In this document: positions 12,013-23,079 of the stretch, one piece after another
Layout of the letters: every line of letters starts with the position of its first letter
Numbering within the stretch: the stretch's first letter is position 1
Origin: Piezodorus guildinii
Lineage: Eukaryota > Arthropoda > Insecta > Hemiptera > Pentatomidae
Direction: 5' to 3'
NCBI GenBank assembly: GCA_023052935.1
Contig: CM041294.1
Coordinates: 22,282,635-22,346,634 of the forward strand
Length of the DNA: 64,000 bases
The notes under the pieces: generated by a model
Told to the model about the DNA's origin: nothing
Database searches by the model: none
Seen by the model: only the letters and a program-made list of their open reading frames with translations
Program-made: the position numbers and the translations under genes

Positions 12013-12143
12013 CACAGGAGTGCTGCGATTGGGTAGTTCTTCTTCAAGTCTGTTTCACGCCATTTAACTTTTGTCACATTTACTTGTTGTACCTTGAAGT
12101 ACAGTTGTAAATTTCAATAATTGATGTTAAAAAAAAAAAAAAA
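12013..12143 (+). mobile_element. Very short Jockey family A 3' end
   Basis: The 131 bases comprise only the 3' UTR (AGTGCTGC.ATTGGGTAG..., TACAGTTGTAAATTTCAATAA) plus a poly(A) run. The 10-bp repeat AAATATTATG at 12003-12012 and 12144-12153 flanks it. Confidence 0.87.
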
Positions 12144-12581
12144 AAATATTATGTGGTTAAAAGCACTTCTATAAGTCTTTAGCTTTTTATAAGTTCAAAA
12201 GATTAGCAATGGACTAATGACAAAAGGATTTCCTTTGTAGAAGACAAATGATTGTTTGTCCAATATCGGGAAAATTAACTTTGTGTGGAAATATTAAAAA
12301 TCGTACTCTGACTCAAAAATTACAACAAAATTATTATTGAATTTATAAGTACGGATTATTCATTTCATTTATTTATTAACTTTATTTTCAATAACGCACA
12401 TAAGTTATAGATGCAGAAAAAATATGTTTGTAATTTTGGAATCATCTTGATATCTTCGAAAAGAAGAACTTTAATCAATAGTTTGAACAAATTTGGTGCT
12501 GTTACATTCCTTATCATCGTCTACAAAGACAGTAGAATTTTGTACTCTTAAGGTTTATTTATTCGTTTTAACAATACTTAC

Positions 12582-12890
12582 AATGGGAGACCTGTGGCTG
12601 AGTAGCAAGCGGGCTAGTCTCCCACGCTAAAGATTGTGAGGTCGAATCCTAGTTCCAGAGGGACTTTATCAAGCATTTAAGAATATGAATTCACTCACAG
12701 CATCTTCCCCGGGTATGTAAGACCCGTCAGCCAACTGGTGGTCACTCACAAAATTAGGCGTAGGAAGTGACAACCTTACGCTATATAATACATCGAAAAA
12801 ACGTGAGTGTAATCTCTCAGATGATTACACCGCGAGGCCAAAGACGCGGGGGTGTATTCTACACGGCCTGTCACGCAACTGGAAGCGATT
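12582..12890 (+). mobile_element. tRNA-derived SINE, family 3, copy a
   Basis: The A-box region is TGGCTGAGTAGCAAGCGGG and the B-box-like region is AGGTCGAATCCTAG. The body GTAAGACCCGTCAGCCAACTGGTGGTCACTCAC..TTAGGCGTA is shared in reverse orientation with 41297-41592. The head resembles Ser/Leu-type tRNA, but it is part of a repeated unit and not a tRNA gene. Confidence 0.82.
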
Positions 12891-12954
12891 TTCTTACTAT
12901 TCTTTCAATTTTTTTTTCTCTGATCAACAATTATTTGTTTTACTTTTAATGATT

Positions 12955-13455
12955 CTTAACCTCTTGTTCCGGTTGAGCAGATCCGATATCTAGGACTGCA
13001 CCCGGACAAACGTCTCACTTGGAACTCTCATACAAGACTGAAAAGACAAGAAACTGCTCGACGTTTTCGACTACTTCAACACTTACTGGACAAACGCTCA
13101 AACCTTCCACTTAAGTACAAAAGACTCATCTACATGACTATCATAAGACCAATATGGACTTACGAAGTAGAGATTTGGGGCTCTACTAAACCATCAAATT
13201 CATCTCGTCTCCAATCCTTACAATCCAAAATCCTTAGAAAAATCCTCAATGCTCCTTATTTTGTCACAAATAAACTCATCCATAAAGACCTTAATATTCC
13301 CTTTGTTGCTGACTTGGCCCGAACCAGGTACCACTCCTTTCATGACAAACTCCATTCCCACTCTGACCCACTAGTTTCAATCCTTGCTTCCTCTTCCTTT
13401 CCTGAGAATCCTCCCAGGCGTCTGAAAAGAAGATGGCCCCGGGACCTTTTTCGTA
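12955..13455 (+). mobile_element. Jockey family A RT fragment, copy 2
   Basis: The + frames encode VEQIRYLGL, KRLTWNSHTRLKRQE, the frame 13134-13511 (PIWTYEVEIWGSTKPSNSS, KILRKILNAPYFVTN) and PRRLKRRWPRD. It is truncated at both ends, with no 3' UTR or poly(A) at 13455. The early part (12955-13133) is in a different frame from the later part. Confidence 0.85.
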
Positions 13456-14165
13456 GATATGATTGTGGTAGATATGATGTTTTCATTTCGATGTTAACCA
13501 ATGTATTTTAAAGTACTTATGTTTACTACAATCATCCTTCCGATTATAACATGTAGAGTGGATAACGGATCATACCATAAACTTACCTCCACACCTCCTC
13601 TAATTTTGGGAGTATATTCAAACAAATTCATTTATAAGATTTAACCGGAACATTATACTCTGTATCCTAATCTATAATAACAATAATCTTTACTTTTAAT
13701 TGTAATTTATATATTTTCAATATATTTTGTTTTAATACCTGCCGTAAACAGATGTTCCTAACTTGGTTCACGACAAGATATTGACCAGTGGACTAAAGAA
13801 GCCACCCTTTGTACACAATAGACCGAAGAAGTAGGTCACCATGTCATTTTCTTCTCTATCCTAATTCAATTATTAAAGGTTATGAATAAGTTGTCATGGT
13901 ATTCCTGATCTATAATGCCTAGAAGCAATATCAGAAGAAGAAATTTTTAATAAAACCAATATATCATGTATCCTAAATATGTAAATATTTAGAATAAAAT
14001 ATTTTATAAAATTTGTTTATCCTAATATATCTAAAAGTAACTTGTAACTAAACTATCAACATACTCTAATCAGTTTTTGTTTAATTCTTTGTGATTCGCA
14101 GAGTTTATACGAAGTGCATTTATAAAACTAGTTAAAACCATAAACAAATATAATAAATTATAAAA

Positions 14166-14416
14166 GGAGAAGTTAGTTGAGAGTGCAGTCAAAAGAACAC
14201 GTAATAATGATAAAAACTTGATAAACTGGTGCCGACGTTTCCGCCTAGAGAGCGTCAGACTTTTGCTTTGTTGTTCTGACGCTCTCCTTCAAATGCCCTG
14301 AAGAAGGCCTATAATTTAGGCCGAAACGTCAGCACCAGTTTATTAAGTTTATTATTATTAAGTTTATATCTCTTAATTGTGTGTTCTTTTGACTGCACCA
14401 CGAACTAACTTCTCAC
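14166..14416. mobile_element. Fold-back element with hammerhead motif, type 1
   Basis: The outer arms GAGAAGTTAGTT..AGTGCAGTCAAAAGAACAC and TGTTCTTTTGACTGCAC..AACTAACTTCTC are inverted. Next come inverted arms CTTGATAAACTGGTGC / GCACCAGTTTATTAAG, then an inner inverted pair GAGAGCGTCAGA / TCTGACGCTCTC. The right arm carries an intact hammerhead-like core (14294-14334). Inverted terminal blocks with a hammerhead are known from Penelope-like elements. No RT or GIY-YIG coding sequence is present, so this would be a coding-free derivative. Confidence 0.75.
14294..14334 (+). ncRNA. Hammerhead ribozyme motif, type I-like
   Basis: In order: TGC, the core CTGAAGA, a 5-bp stem II (GGCCT / AGGCC) with a seven-base loop, GAAAC, the cleavage triplet GTC, and AGCA. 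TGC pairs with GCA as stem I, with one mismatch next to the core. Stem III is only the CG of GAAACG, the minimal form reported for Penelope-like elements, where a dimer is thought to be needed. Activity is inferred, not shown. Confidence 0.7.
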
Positions 14417-14633
14417 ACAGTCAACCATTCTCACTTCATCATAATAAATTATAAATTTATAGGGTTATGATTTTTGTAATACATTTTATTCTTGAAGAAC
14501 TATGGTCTCCTTAGGCTGGTCAAATGTTAAATAACAGTTACATTTCTCTGGCTTAACATTAGTTATAAATTACATGGTTCAGATAAGAATATTTGATTAT
14601 TACAAGAATGTAAATAATATTTAGATATATTGC

Positions 14634-14840
14634 TGGAAGGAATTAGTCCGGGTGGCGGTTATTAAATGAAACAACTAAATAGTTTAAACTATTTTATTGT
14701 TTGCCAACGTTACTAAAAACTGAGTTTCAGTTTCCATTCTTCCACCATGCGCCCTGATGATGACCCACAAAGGGGGTGATGACGACCGCCACCCGGACTA
14801 ATTCCTTCCAGTAATTCTCAACGGTCAACTAAATACATCC
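14634..14840. mobile_element. Fold-back element, type 2, copy 1 (deleted)
   Basis: The left arm starts TGGAAGGAATTAGTCCGGG and the right arm ends with its complement at 14810. A one-sided extension GTAATTCTCAACGGTCAAC follows. The right side keeps the core CTGATGA and the first strand of stem II, but GAAAC and the rest of the arm are deleted, so the ribozyme is broken. Its relatives are at 34843 and 42018. Confidence 0.82.
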
Positions 14841-14989
14841 AATATGATATTTAGATATATGTTTGTAATATTTGTCATTATACTGCATCAAGCTTGTAAC
14901 GATAAAATAATAAATAGTCCGAGTATGACGGAGTTTAAAATTTACTTTCACATAGCTGTATATGAAATATTTAGCTAATTAAAGCGCAA

Positions 14990-15305
14990 TTGCTTCGATA
15001 TATTTCACAATAATAAGTTTTCGAATTCGAGCTTTCAACGGAAATACACGTTTTAAAAAATCTCCCGAGTCGAAATTACAGAGTCCCGTAAAATAATGTG
15101 AGTGAGTGTGTTAGGTCTAGCTCGAAGACGGTGAAATGTATAAAACAGAAATTTTATATTTTAGGAGCGTATACGTTTGAGATGTTACAGCAACTTTTTC
15201 AAGAAAATCGACGAACAGAACTAATTTATACAATGCGTTTTGCACCTTTTTATTATGTTTTAAAATTGGCTCTAATGCTCTTGATTAAATTTGCTAAATG
15301 AATAG
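14990..15305 (+). repeat. Dispersed repeat R-A, copy 1, first part
   Basis: Shares TTTCAACGGAAATACACGTTTT, CCCGAGTC../CCTGAGTCC, GAAATTT.ATATTT and TTTTGCACCTTTTT with 59815-60090. No coding capacity or termini were recognised. The second part resumes at 15737 after an insertion. Confidence 0.65.
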
Positions 15306-15736
15306 TTAACGAATAACACATTTATATAAGCTTTGTATATTAATTCACAATGACAATAGAAGCATAAACTTCTTACTAATATATTATAATACAACTTCAC
15401 ATTAATAACATCTTGACCGGAGTGCTCCGGGTCTAGGATTTGGGGGGTACATATATGAAGGAATAGTAGATGGGATGGAGGAAAGGCGGCAGTGATCAAA
15501 TGGAGAGACATATGGATCACTTAGTACCCATTGTGTCCAAGTACTTCCTGTAGGTAAGCTGTTTGAAGCAGGGGTTCAGGTATGTGCACAGGTATCTTGG
15601 GCAAAAGTCCCTTCGGAGGTAGAGGGCGGCATCCTCTGTAATAGGAGATAATATGAATATTAATCCTAACAATTAATAATATATTGAGGAGTAAATCTCA
15701 TTCCATAACTGATGTCAAATGTAATATCATGAAGAT
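15306..15736. other. Unidentified insert splitting repeat R-A
   Basis: Repeat R-A at 59.8 kb runs on almost directly (about 40 bases) where this copy has about 430 bases. The right part (15410-15640) is GC-richer and contains the palindrome-like CCGGAGTGCTCCGG. No family was recognised. Confidence 0.45.
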
Positions 15737-15940
15737 ATCATTCTGTTTGAAATACTCTGGCAGGGCTTGAACGCCGATACTTCAAATTGTCTTCCTTTGA
15801 AGTATCTTTGATATTGTAGATCCGAAAAAAATAACCATTTCATCTTTTTACATTGATAAAAAAAAAACGGATAAATATACAAGTAGAAAGAATTTGTTTA
15901 CCACCTGAAGGATAAGAGCACAAACATATATATTTAACTT
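15737..15940 (+). repeat. Dispersed repeat R-A, copy 1, second part
   Basis: Matches 60128-60310: CTGGCAGGGCTT.AACGCCGATA, TTTGAAGTATC.., AAAATAAC.A.TTCATC and GATAAATATA. It is decayed. Confidence 0.6.
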
Positions 15941-16175
15941 AAGAATAGTATTATAGATGTGTAACCTACCGATAGAAAACTAAATATTTATTAAAAGAAT
16001 ATTATCATCTAAAAATATTATCTGTAATGTTATGTAGAAAGACTTGTGATTATTGTAGATGATAATTTATCTGAGATATTATTTATTATTATTTGTTAGA
16101 TTTATCTGAAACACTCGTTATTATCCAAGCCTAATGTAATTATTTGACCTTTTTTTTCAATTTTAACTTTATTTA

Positions 16176-16981
16176 TGATGACACGTGTGTGCTATCAGTA
16201 GATAATGATCCTTTTACAGCCTCCCACACTCTTCAATCCCACATCCGAGACCTTGAAGTATGGTGCCAGAAGTAGAGGATTAAAATTAATGATAACAAAT
16301 CCCACCAGATAACCTTTTCCCTTCGTCGTAAACCAATGACTTCCTGCCCCACAGTATTCTTTAATGACACTCCACTAGCCCCTAGGACTCCACCTTGATA
16401 AACGTTTAAATTGGAATCCCCATACAAGACTGAAACGACAAGAAATTGCCCGACGTTTTCGACTACTTCAACACTTCCTGGACAAACACTCCAACCTTTC
16501 TCTTAATTATAAAAGACTTATTTATATGACCATCATCAGACCGATATGGACTTACGGAGTAGAGTTATGGGGTTCTACTAAACCATCGAATCTCGTATCC
16601 AATCCTTACAATTTAAAATCTTTTGTAAAATCCTCAATGCTCCTTATTTCGTCCCAAATAAACTCATCCATAAAGACCTTAATATTCCATAAGTCGCTGA
16701 CTTAGCCCGAACCAGGTACCGTTCCTTCCATGACAAACTCCATTCCCACTACAACCCATTAGTTTCAATCCTTGCTTCCTCATCGATCCCTGATAATCTG
16801 CCGTGGCGTCTGAAAATAAGATGGCCACGAGACCTTCTAGTTTAGAATATTTTTAGAGTGCTGCCACTGGGTAGTGGCTCTACACGTATTTCATGACCAT
16901 TTTCTATGTAACCTTCACATTTACTTGATGTATTTTTTTTTAAATACCGTTGTAGATATTTAAAAAAAAACTTAAAAAAAA
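16176..16981 (+). mobile_element. Jockey family A, 5'-truncated inside the YADD codons
   Basis: The 11-bp repeat AACTTTATTTA at 16165-16175 and 16982-16992 flanks the element. The first element bases TGATGACAC are the end of the YADD motif, so truncation fell within the RT active site. Then LSVDND, the GLHLDKR region, SNLVSNPYNLKS and PRRLK.RWPRDLLV follow in broken frames, with the 3' UTR and an A-rich tail. Stops and frameshifts are present. Confidence 0.9.
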
Positions 16982-17791
16982 AACTTTATTTAAAAGTTTT
17001 TAAATCGATTTCATTGACGCAGAAAAGTGGAAGTCGTGTGTAGCGCCTTTTCTACATTTCTTGACTTTTTTTTTTTTAATATTTTGATGCTTTGACATCC
17101 TTATCTAAGAATTTCTCATTTTCAAGACTTTATTTTTGGATTTATCTGTATACTTTGAGTTTGCAGTGACCCGTCAAATTCAATGCAGGATTTTTTTTAT
17201 TTTAAAAAATCATGAAAGTTATTCAGATCAGACAGACATATATAATAAATATATAAGTAATAAAAAAATTCGTCCATGGAATCTCGTTTACATTTTGAGT
17301 ATCCCTTAATGATTTATCCCTTTTATCCAACCTATTATTCATGGGCTCTTCCAAAAGCTCCCGTTATTAATGGTCAATAGTTGAGAATTACAAGTGGCAC
17401 GAGGAGGTAGTAACGATTATCGATCATCGACTTCAGGTTGAAGGCTCTGATAGATGGACTGGCGTGCAACTAGAAATCTCAAGTGCCCAAACAACAGCTA
17501 TGTAAATCTTTATTGAGAATATTTGTTTTTGGTACCTCGAGACGGTCTCACGTGACTCACCTCTACGCCGATTTATATTTATACATTTTTAGTTCTACTA
17601 ACAATAAGTGATGGTCGGTAATTGATTTTAAATCAACGAACTATGACGATGTACAATGATTATTTTTAAAAGCTAAAGCTTACCGAGTAATCATGAACGT
17701 ATTATGAATGTAAGCCAGTATTATGTAGGAGTTAAGGATGCTCTATCCTCATAGATTTCAGTATTTCATAGGTTCCTTACTTATATATTGC

Positions 17792-18336
17792 TTGTTTGTT
17801 TGTTTGTTTGTGCTTAAAGGCGTAAAACTTCGAAGTCATCAACGCCTAAAAATTCACTTAAAAGGAAAGAGGAGTTCTATTTTAACTTAAATAAAATAAC
17901 AAGATGAAAAGTACTAATAATAATGCCTGATATGAATGAAAATCGAATAATTTTAAATAAAGATACTAAGTTTAATTTGACAAAGGAAATAAGGAATAAA
18001 ATCGCACATAAATTTTATAGTTGAGATAGGAGATGGTGTGCTTTTAAAAAATTGATAACCATTGCTATTGAAGCTTCTTTGTCTTTCAAAATACTGCTCA
18101 AGTTAGGAGTCATACCATTCTGATGATAATGTCTTTTAAATGAGTGCACTCCTCAAAGATGTGCTTTATGGTAAGGGTGGAGCTGCAGTAGGTGCATTTT
18201 GCGGTGGCTGTTTTTTTATGAGGTATGAATTTTGAGTATGAGTTTTTTATGAGGTAGTGCAGTGTGACCGATTCTTACACGAGCCAAGGCTACCTCCTCC
18301 CTACGGCTACGCCGGCAGGATGTGGACCACGGCTTT
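17792..18336 (-). mobile_element. I-type LINE 3' end with (AAAC)n tail, part of a chimera
   Basis: The minus strand encodes WSTSCRRSRREEVALARVRIGH, then with frame changes a C-x2-C...H...C knuckle region and DKEASIAMVINFLKAHHLL before the stop. A 3' UTR with GGCGTTGATGAC..GTTTTACGCC and an AAACAAACAAAC tail follow. The 12-bp repeat CTTATATATTGC lies at 17780-17791 and again only beyond the adjoining SINE at 18560-18571. LINE and SINE therefore entered as one unit. Confidence 0.85.
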
Positions 18337-18559
18337 ACTGTTTGTTTAACGTCACTTTATGCTACTATGGCTTATAAGACGATGCTACAGTGGGATTCCT
18401 AAATTTTGCCTATCCAGGTTTTATGAGGATAGGATTCTTAAATGAGTACTGACATCGCACAGGCTCGGGACCACCTTTAACGTCCCCTCCGAAGGACGGC
18501 ATAACTAAGGATTTTTTTACTCCCATTAAAAAATCCTAGGACCACCTGCGGGCTTGAAC
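18337..18559 (-). mobile_element. tRNA-derived SINE, family 1, copy c (chimeric with LINE)
   Basis: On the minus strand it starts at the B box (GGTTCAAGCCCGC) and ends CATAAAGTGACGTTAAACAAACAG. It is joined directly to the 5'-truncated LINE. Its outer end touches the TSD CTTATATATTGC (18560-18571) that matches the LINE tail side. The structure 5'-SINE-LINE 3' end is what a template switch during reverse transcription produces. Confidence 0.85.
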
Positions 18560-19008
18560 CTTATATATTGCGAACACACCAATTTAATTCCTCCACTCAG
18601 CCCCGTTCTACTAGAGCCCTTTTTCCGAATCTTATCCTCCTCATTACCGTACTACAAGACATTTATAGCCAAGCTTCGTTTCTTTAGAACTCCATTCGTA
18701 CTGAGATCCGTCATGCACGAATTGCTTCCTCCTTCAAATCGCTCCTATTGAACCACCTCTTCCTATCCAAATCAAATAGTTAACATTGATCTAAAGTAAA
18801 CGAACTCGGAGACCTTTTCAATCCTGAAGGGCCAAAAAAACAACAACACTGGTGCCATTCCAACTCGGAGTTTCATCTTATAAGAAGTTCTTACTGCACA
18901 CTTACTATGTACAGTAGCAATGCTCTATTTCGAAGAATTTAAAATTATTCTTTTTTTAATAAAAAGGTGTTTTGTTTTTTTTAAATACATTATCCTGTTT
19001 TTTCATAG

Positions 19009-19209
19009 ATATGAGGCTGTTGGGGACCCAGCGGTTGTTGGTAACTGTCCGTGGCCCGGAGTGGCCTCCCAAATCCTCTGCCTCTTCCTGTCGACGCAGA
19101 AGCTGCCCTGGTTGGCTGCAGAGTCCACCTGTGCGGACAGGGGAGGGCACCTTGCTTCGATAAGCAATCAGCGGGAGCAGGACCTCATAGACACCGTCAT
19201 CCTCAACAG
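19009..19209 (+). CDS. Internal exon: CUB end and start of a C-type lectin domain
   Basis: A 201-base GC-rich block lies between a T-rich ..TTTCATAG acceptor and an ACAG|GTAGGT donor. After one base completing the arginine codon begun at 5987-5988, 66 codons are open and two bases remain (phase 2). The protein reads YEAVGDPAVVGNCPWPG, then CLFLSTQKLPWLAAESTC, then ADRGGHLASISNQREQDLID. In C-type lectin domains the first helices follow W..A...C...GGHLASI.., which fits exactly, with both expected cysteines. The CUB end (RYEA) is contributed here. It is likely part of an extracellular recognition protein or receptor; Ca/sugar-binding residues would lie on later exons that were not found. Confidence 0.88.
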
Positions 19210-19383
19210 GTAGGTCCTAGAGGATAGTAAATTTTATACACACCAACAGCCATATAGCAGTAATAGTACACAGGTCTACGTAAAAATGATTGCCTACATA
19301 TTTCAACCATAAATCTATGTATATTATATGTTACAATGTTATATATTTTTACTGTTTCTGTTGTATTTTTTTTAAAGTATATT

Positions 19384-20361
19384 TAAAAAAAAAGATTTAT
19401 TGCTATTTACAACTGTATAATGATATACATCTAGTAAATGAGATACAAGATACAAATGCCATGATTCAAATGTGGAGATACTACCCATTGGCAGCTCCCA
19501 AAGACCATCTTAAACTAGAAGGTCTCGGGGCCGTCCCTTTTTCAGACGCCTCGGAGGATTATCAGGGATTGTAGAGGAAGCAAGGATTGAAACAAGTGGA
19601 TTAGAGTGGGAATGTAGTTTGTCATGAAAGGAGTGGTACCTGGTTCGCGCCAATTCAGCAACATAGGGAACGTTGAGGTCTTTTTGGAAGAGTTTATTTT
19701 TGACAAAATAAGGAGCATTGAGGATTTTTCGAAGGATTTTTCTTTGTAAGTATCGGAGACGGGAAGAATTTGATGTTTTAGTAGAGCCCCAAAGCTCTAC
19801 TCCGTAAGTCCATATCGATCGAATGATAGTCATGTAGATTTCTTGTCTTTTCAGTCATGTATGAGGGTTCCAAGTAAGACGTTTGTCCAGGTGCAGTCCT
19901 AAGTAACGGATATGTTCAACCGGAGTTGAAGGGTGTTATTGAAGGATACTGTTGGGCAGGATGTCATAGGTTTACGACGAAGGGTAATGGTTATTTGGTT
20001 GGATTTATTGGAATTTATTTTTATTCTCCAATTCTGACACCATACTTCAAGGTCTCGGATGTGGGATTAAAGAGTTTGGAAGACAATAGTTGGATCGTTG
20101 TTGACTGATAACACACAAGTGTCATCAGCATAGGTAGAAAGGAAAGTGTCAGGATGGGATGGGATACCAGCTATATAAACTGTGTAAAGGATGGGTCCTA
20201 AAATACTGCTTTGAGGAACACCAGCATACTGATTAAAAAGGAATGAATAGGAACTATTATGATTTACTTTGAAGGACCTGTCTGTGAGATAGGACTGAAT
20301 AATGAGGAAGAATGTAGGTGGAAGGAATTTACGGAGTTTGTAGAGCAATCCCGGGTGCCAC
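19384..20361 (-). mobile_element. Jockey family A, 5'-truncated, copy 5
   Basis: Minus-strand frames encode WHPGLLYKLRKFLPP, QSYLTDRSFKVNH, GVPQSSILGPILYTVYIAGI, STYADDTCVLSVNND and, after a break, the 19510-19833 frame (IRSIWTYGVELWGST, KILRKILNAPYFV, PRRLKKGRPRDLLV). The 12-bp repeat TTAAAGTATATT at 19372-19383 and 20362-20373 flanks it. It lies 175 bases downstream of the lectin exon, within the following intron. The YADD motif is present but the ORF is frameshifted. Confidence 0.93.
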
Positions 20362-20654
20362 TTAAAGTATATTAAATATATAATCTTAATTATAATTAGT
20401 TTGCTCATTATAAGCCAAAAAAATATGCTTTGTGACTCTTATTAAATCGTTGTTGTATATTATAAAACTTCGTTTCTTTTTCCAAACATAGAGAGAAATA
20501 TAATTTTATTTTCTTATTTTATATTTTTTTTTTTCGAAATTATTAGCTATTTAAATATCCACCCTTCTACCGAATCTTTAGTGTCCACATAGCATTAAGA
20601 TACAAGTGTAACTCTACCTATTTCTTCTACGGCATTCACAACAATTTATTTACA

Positions 20655-20830
20655 AAAACTGTTCTCACATTCCGAGTTTGAACAGCTCGGGCAGAATGAT
20701 ATATTCTGTTTTTTCAGACGTGAATCGCCTTAGGGTATAGAAACTCTCCTGAGGCACACTCAGCCTCTATAAAATGACTACCAAAAATGGGAGAAAACGT
20801 AATCATTAGTAATTGAAGTTTCTCAAAGTT
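20655..20830 (+). mobile_element. tRNA-derived SINE, family 2, copy d (decayed)
   Basis: Contains GGGCAGAATGATATATTCTG, TTTTTTCAGACGTGAATCG and CTCAGCCTCTATAAAATGAC, all matching family 2. The B box is eroded and both ends are unclear. Confidence 0.65.
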
Positions 20831-21027
20831 TTGTGAACGTTTAACTGTCAAGGTCTTCCAAAAACGTATACCAAGGCTTTATCATGATACATCAAAGTTG
20901 CACTTTCATAGCGCTGTTTATAAATTCTTGCCAAAAACGGTATTACCACAATATTTGTTCACAAATTTTTACTTATTAGCAGGGCACACATTTTTTTTTT
21001 TTTTAATTCGTTAGTTAATGCGATATA

Positions 21028-21217
21028 TGATATTAATCATAAAGATAGCAGCACCTTTATGCTTACTGCCGTATATGTGTTTTGTTGTGTTTGTTTTAAA
21101 TATTTATTCGAATTGTAATTATATTATTTTATATTTGCTGGTGATAAATTTATTAATTGTGCTGTGCCAGCCAGCTCTATTTGTATGGGGATTGCCATAA
21201 AGACAAATAAATAAAAT
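21028..21217 (+). repeat. LINE-like 3' tail repeat, copy 1
   Basis: Shares ATTAATCATAAAGATAGCA, CACCTTTATGCTTA, TTTGCTGGTGATAAATTTAT and GCTGTGCCAGCCAGCTC with 35228-35395. It ends CATAAAGACAAATAAATAAAA, the look of a non-LTR 3' end. No coding part was seen. Confidence 0.65.
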
Positions 21218-21392
21218 AAACAAAATAATGCGATATTCGAAATATCTTTCAAATTTAAGTTGCAACACTATATTAAGAATTTTTTTAATATAGAACTTCA
21301 TACGAATAATCTTGGGCTGGAATTTATTTAGAGACGTTTGTTTAGCTAAAATTTATTTTTAAAAAATATTACATAAAATAATAAATAAAAAA

Positions 21393-22590
21393 GATGGAGC
21401 TGCGTGGTCTAGAGGATAGAGCACTAGTCTACTGTTCTCACGGTCCGGGTTCGAACCCCGGCAGAATTATATATTCTGTTATTTCAGCCGTGGATCGACT
21501 TCGGGTATAGAAACCTTCCAAACTGGAAGTACACTCGGCCTCTTTAAAGTGACTACCAAAAACGAGAGGAAAAACCTGGTAACTGTGTGTGATTTAGACC
21601 CAAGCACCTCCTTGTACGGCCGTTTGCCGTGAAACAGTGTGAATATTGGGTTGTTTCATATGAAATGCCCGTTTTATAGTTTCTGAAATACATGAAGGAT
21701 TTTGCAGGTCTCTGTTGTTTTCTTCCGAATGTTTACATATTTGAATTAAACAGTTAACTAATCCTCTACCTTTGTATTATAAACATTAGCTTCCCAATCA
21801 ATTACCCACTTTTTAGTATACCTCCAAATATGAACATGGAAACACGCGATGTTTGAGTAATATTTTTGTACGAGTTAAAACTCGGCCATTCAGCAGCGAA
21901 TAGACCGCTAGAAATATTTGCAAGGCGTTTGAGGAAGGGAGTGTTAATGAACGGACCATTCGCCGTTGATTTGCTAAGTTTTCAGTGGGGATACCGACTG
22001 AAAACTTCCTGGAAGAGACCTCCGTCAGTAATAGACAACGATGTCCTCAAACATACAGTAGAAGGAAACCCCTACCAAACAGTTAAAGACTCTCAGCACA
22101 ACTAATAAGTGCATCTACCGTTTCCCAACATTTAAAGTGAATTGGGAAAGTAAAAAAGCTCGATACATGGGTACCTCATGATCTCACTGAGCGGCATGTT
22201 CATAACATACCGTGCAATATTGAAAGAACTGGACTAGGAAGTTCTTCCGCACCCACCGTATTCTCCCGACCTGTCTTTAACAGATTACCACCTTTCCAGG
22301 AATTTAGACAACTTCGTCAAAGGAAAACTTTTGAAAATGATGATCAAGTGAAAAGTGCGTTTTCAGATTTTATTTTCCTTCAAAGCTCAGAGTTTTTCAG
22401 TTCGGGGATAAAAAAGTTGGTGTCACGTTGGAAAAAATGTGTAGAAAAAGAAGGTAAATACTTCGAATAAAATTATCTTGTTTTCATATCGTATTTTTAA
22501 TAAAAATTCTTTACCTTGAAAACGGACATTTCATGTGACACAACCCAATACTACATGTGCCGACATTGAACCCTTCATGGGTTGCATAGG
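21393..22590 (+). mobile_element. tRNA-derived SINE, family 2, copy b, interrupted by mariner
   Basis: The head has A box TGGTCTAGAGGATAGAGC and B box GGTTCGAACCCC. The body TATATTCTGTTATTTCAGCC...CGGCCTCTTTAAAG runs to CAGTGTGAA at 21643, where mariner copy B begins after TA. SINE-like sequence (CTACATGTG.CGACATTGAACCC) resumes at 22551. The head still folds like a tRNA, but its repeats elsewhere show it is a SINE. Confidence 0.85.
21646..22548 (+). mobile_element. mariner deletion derivative, copy B
   Basis: TA at 21644-21645 and 22549-22550 flanks termini TTGGGTTGTTTCATATGAAA and, reversed, TTGGGTTGTGTCACATGAAA. Broken frames encode YELKLGHSAA, the N-terminal helix-turn-helix region, RPPSVIDNDVLKHTVEGNPY and, after the shared internal junction, the C-terminal YSPDL..TDYHL-like part. 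At 903 bp it is shorter than the usual 1.25-1.3 kb mariner because the catalytic core is missing. Confidence 0.92.
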
Positions 22591-23079
22591 TAATATTTAT
22601 TTTTTATATTTTAATATGTTTTATAGATCATGTGATACGTTAATAAGGCTATTACAAATTAATATCATTATTTCTGACAGAAATACTGATGCAGCAAACC
22701 ATTAACATGGCCTATTCTACAAACTTATTTTTTTTTAGGCCCATAGACTCACTACAATGGATGTTCTAAATTCTTCTCGAGTTTTAATTTATTCCTGGCA
22801 GAGCTTATTTAATTTTCTCTACTTTCCAATTCTTATAACAATCATTAGTTTGAAATGGCTCGTGGGCTTAAAAAAAAAAAAAAAAAAAGTGACATTTTCT
22901 AGTTATGCTGGAGAAGAAAACATAACCAAAGAATTATTCAGCGATTATGTAAATTGGCCTCATATGCTGAAGTTAGTAAATTAGCCATGTGTTCGTACGT
23001 CCAAAACAATCTATGTAATTACAATTTGTATTGTGATTTCAAGAATAATAAATGTTTCAGATATGTTTAGTTTTATTTT

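Larger units (their letters stand above)
5989..19008 (+). other. 13-kb intron of the CUB/C-type lectin gene
   Basis: Inferred from the matching phases of the two exons and from the joined protein, which runs from the end of a CUB domain (LIIRYEA) straight into a lectin-domain start. The intron is filled with LINE, SINE, mariner and fold-back elements listed separately, plus AT-rich sequence. Stretches 5991-6889, 9757-10671, 11380-12000 and 13460-14160 show nothing recognisable. A further small exon inside cannot be excluded. Confidence 0.6.

Noticed and set aside
21393..21461. tRNA gene candidate
   Set aside because: The A and B boxes are good, but the same head with the same downstream body occurs at several loci, so it is a SINE head.
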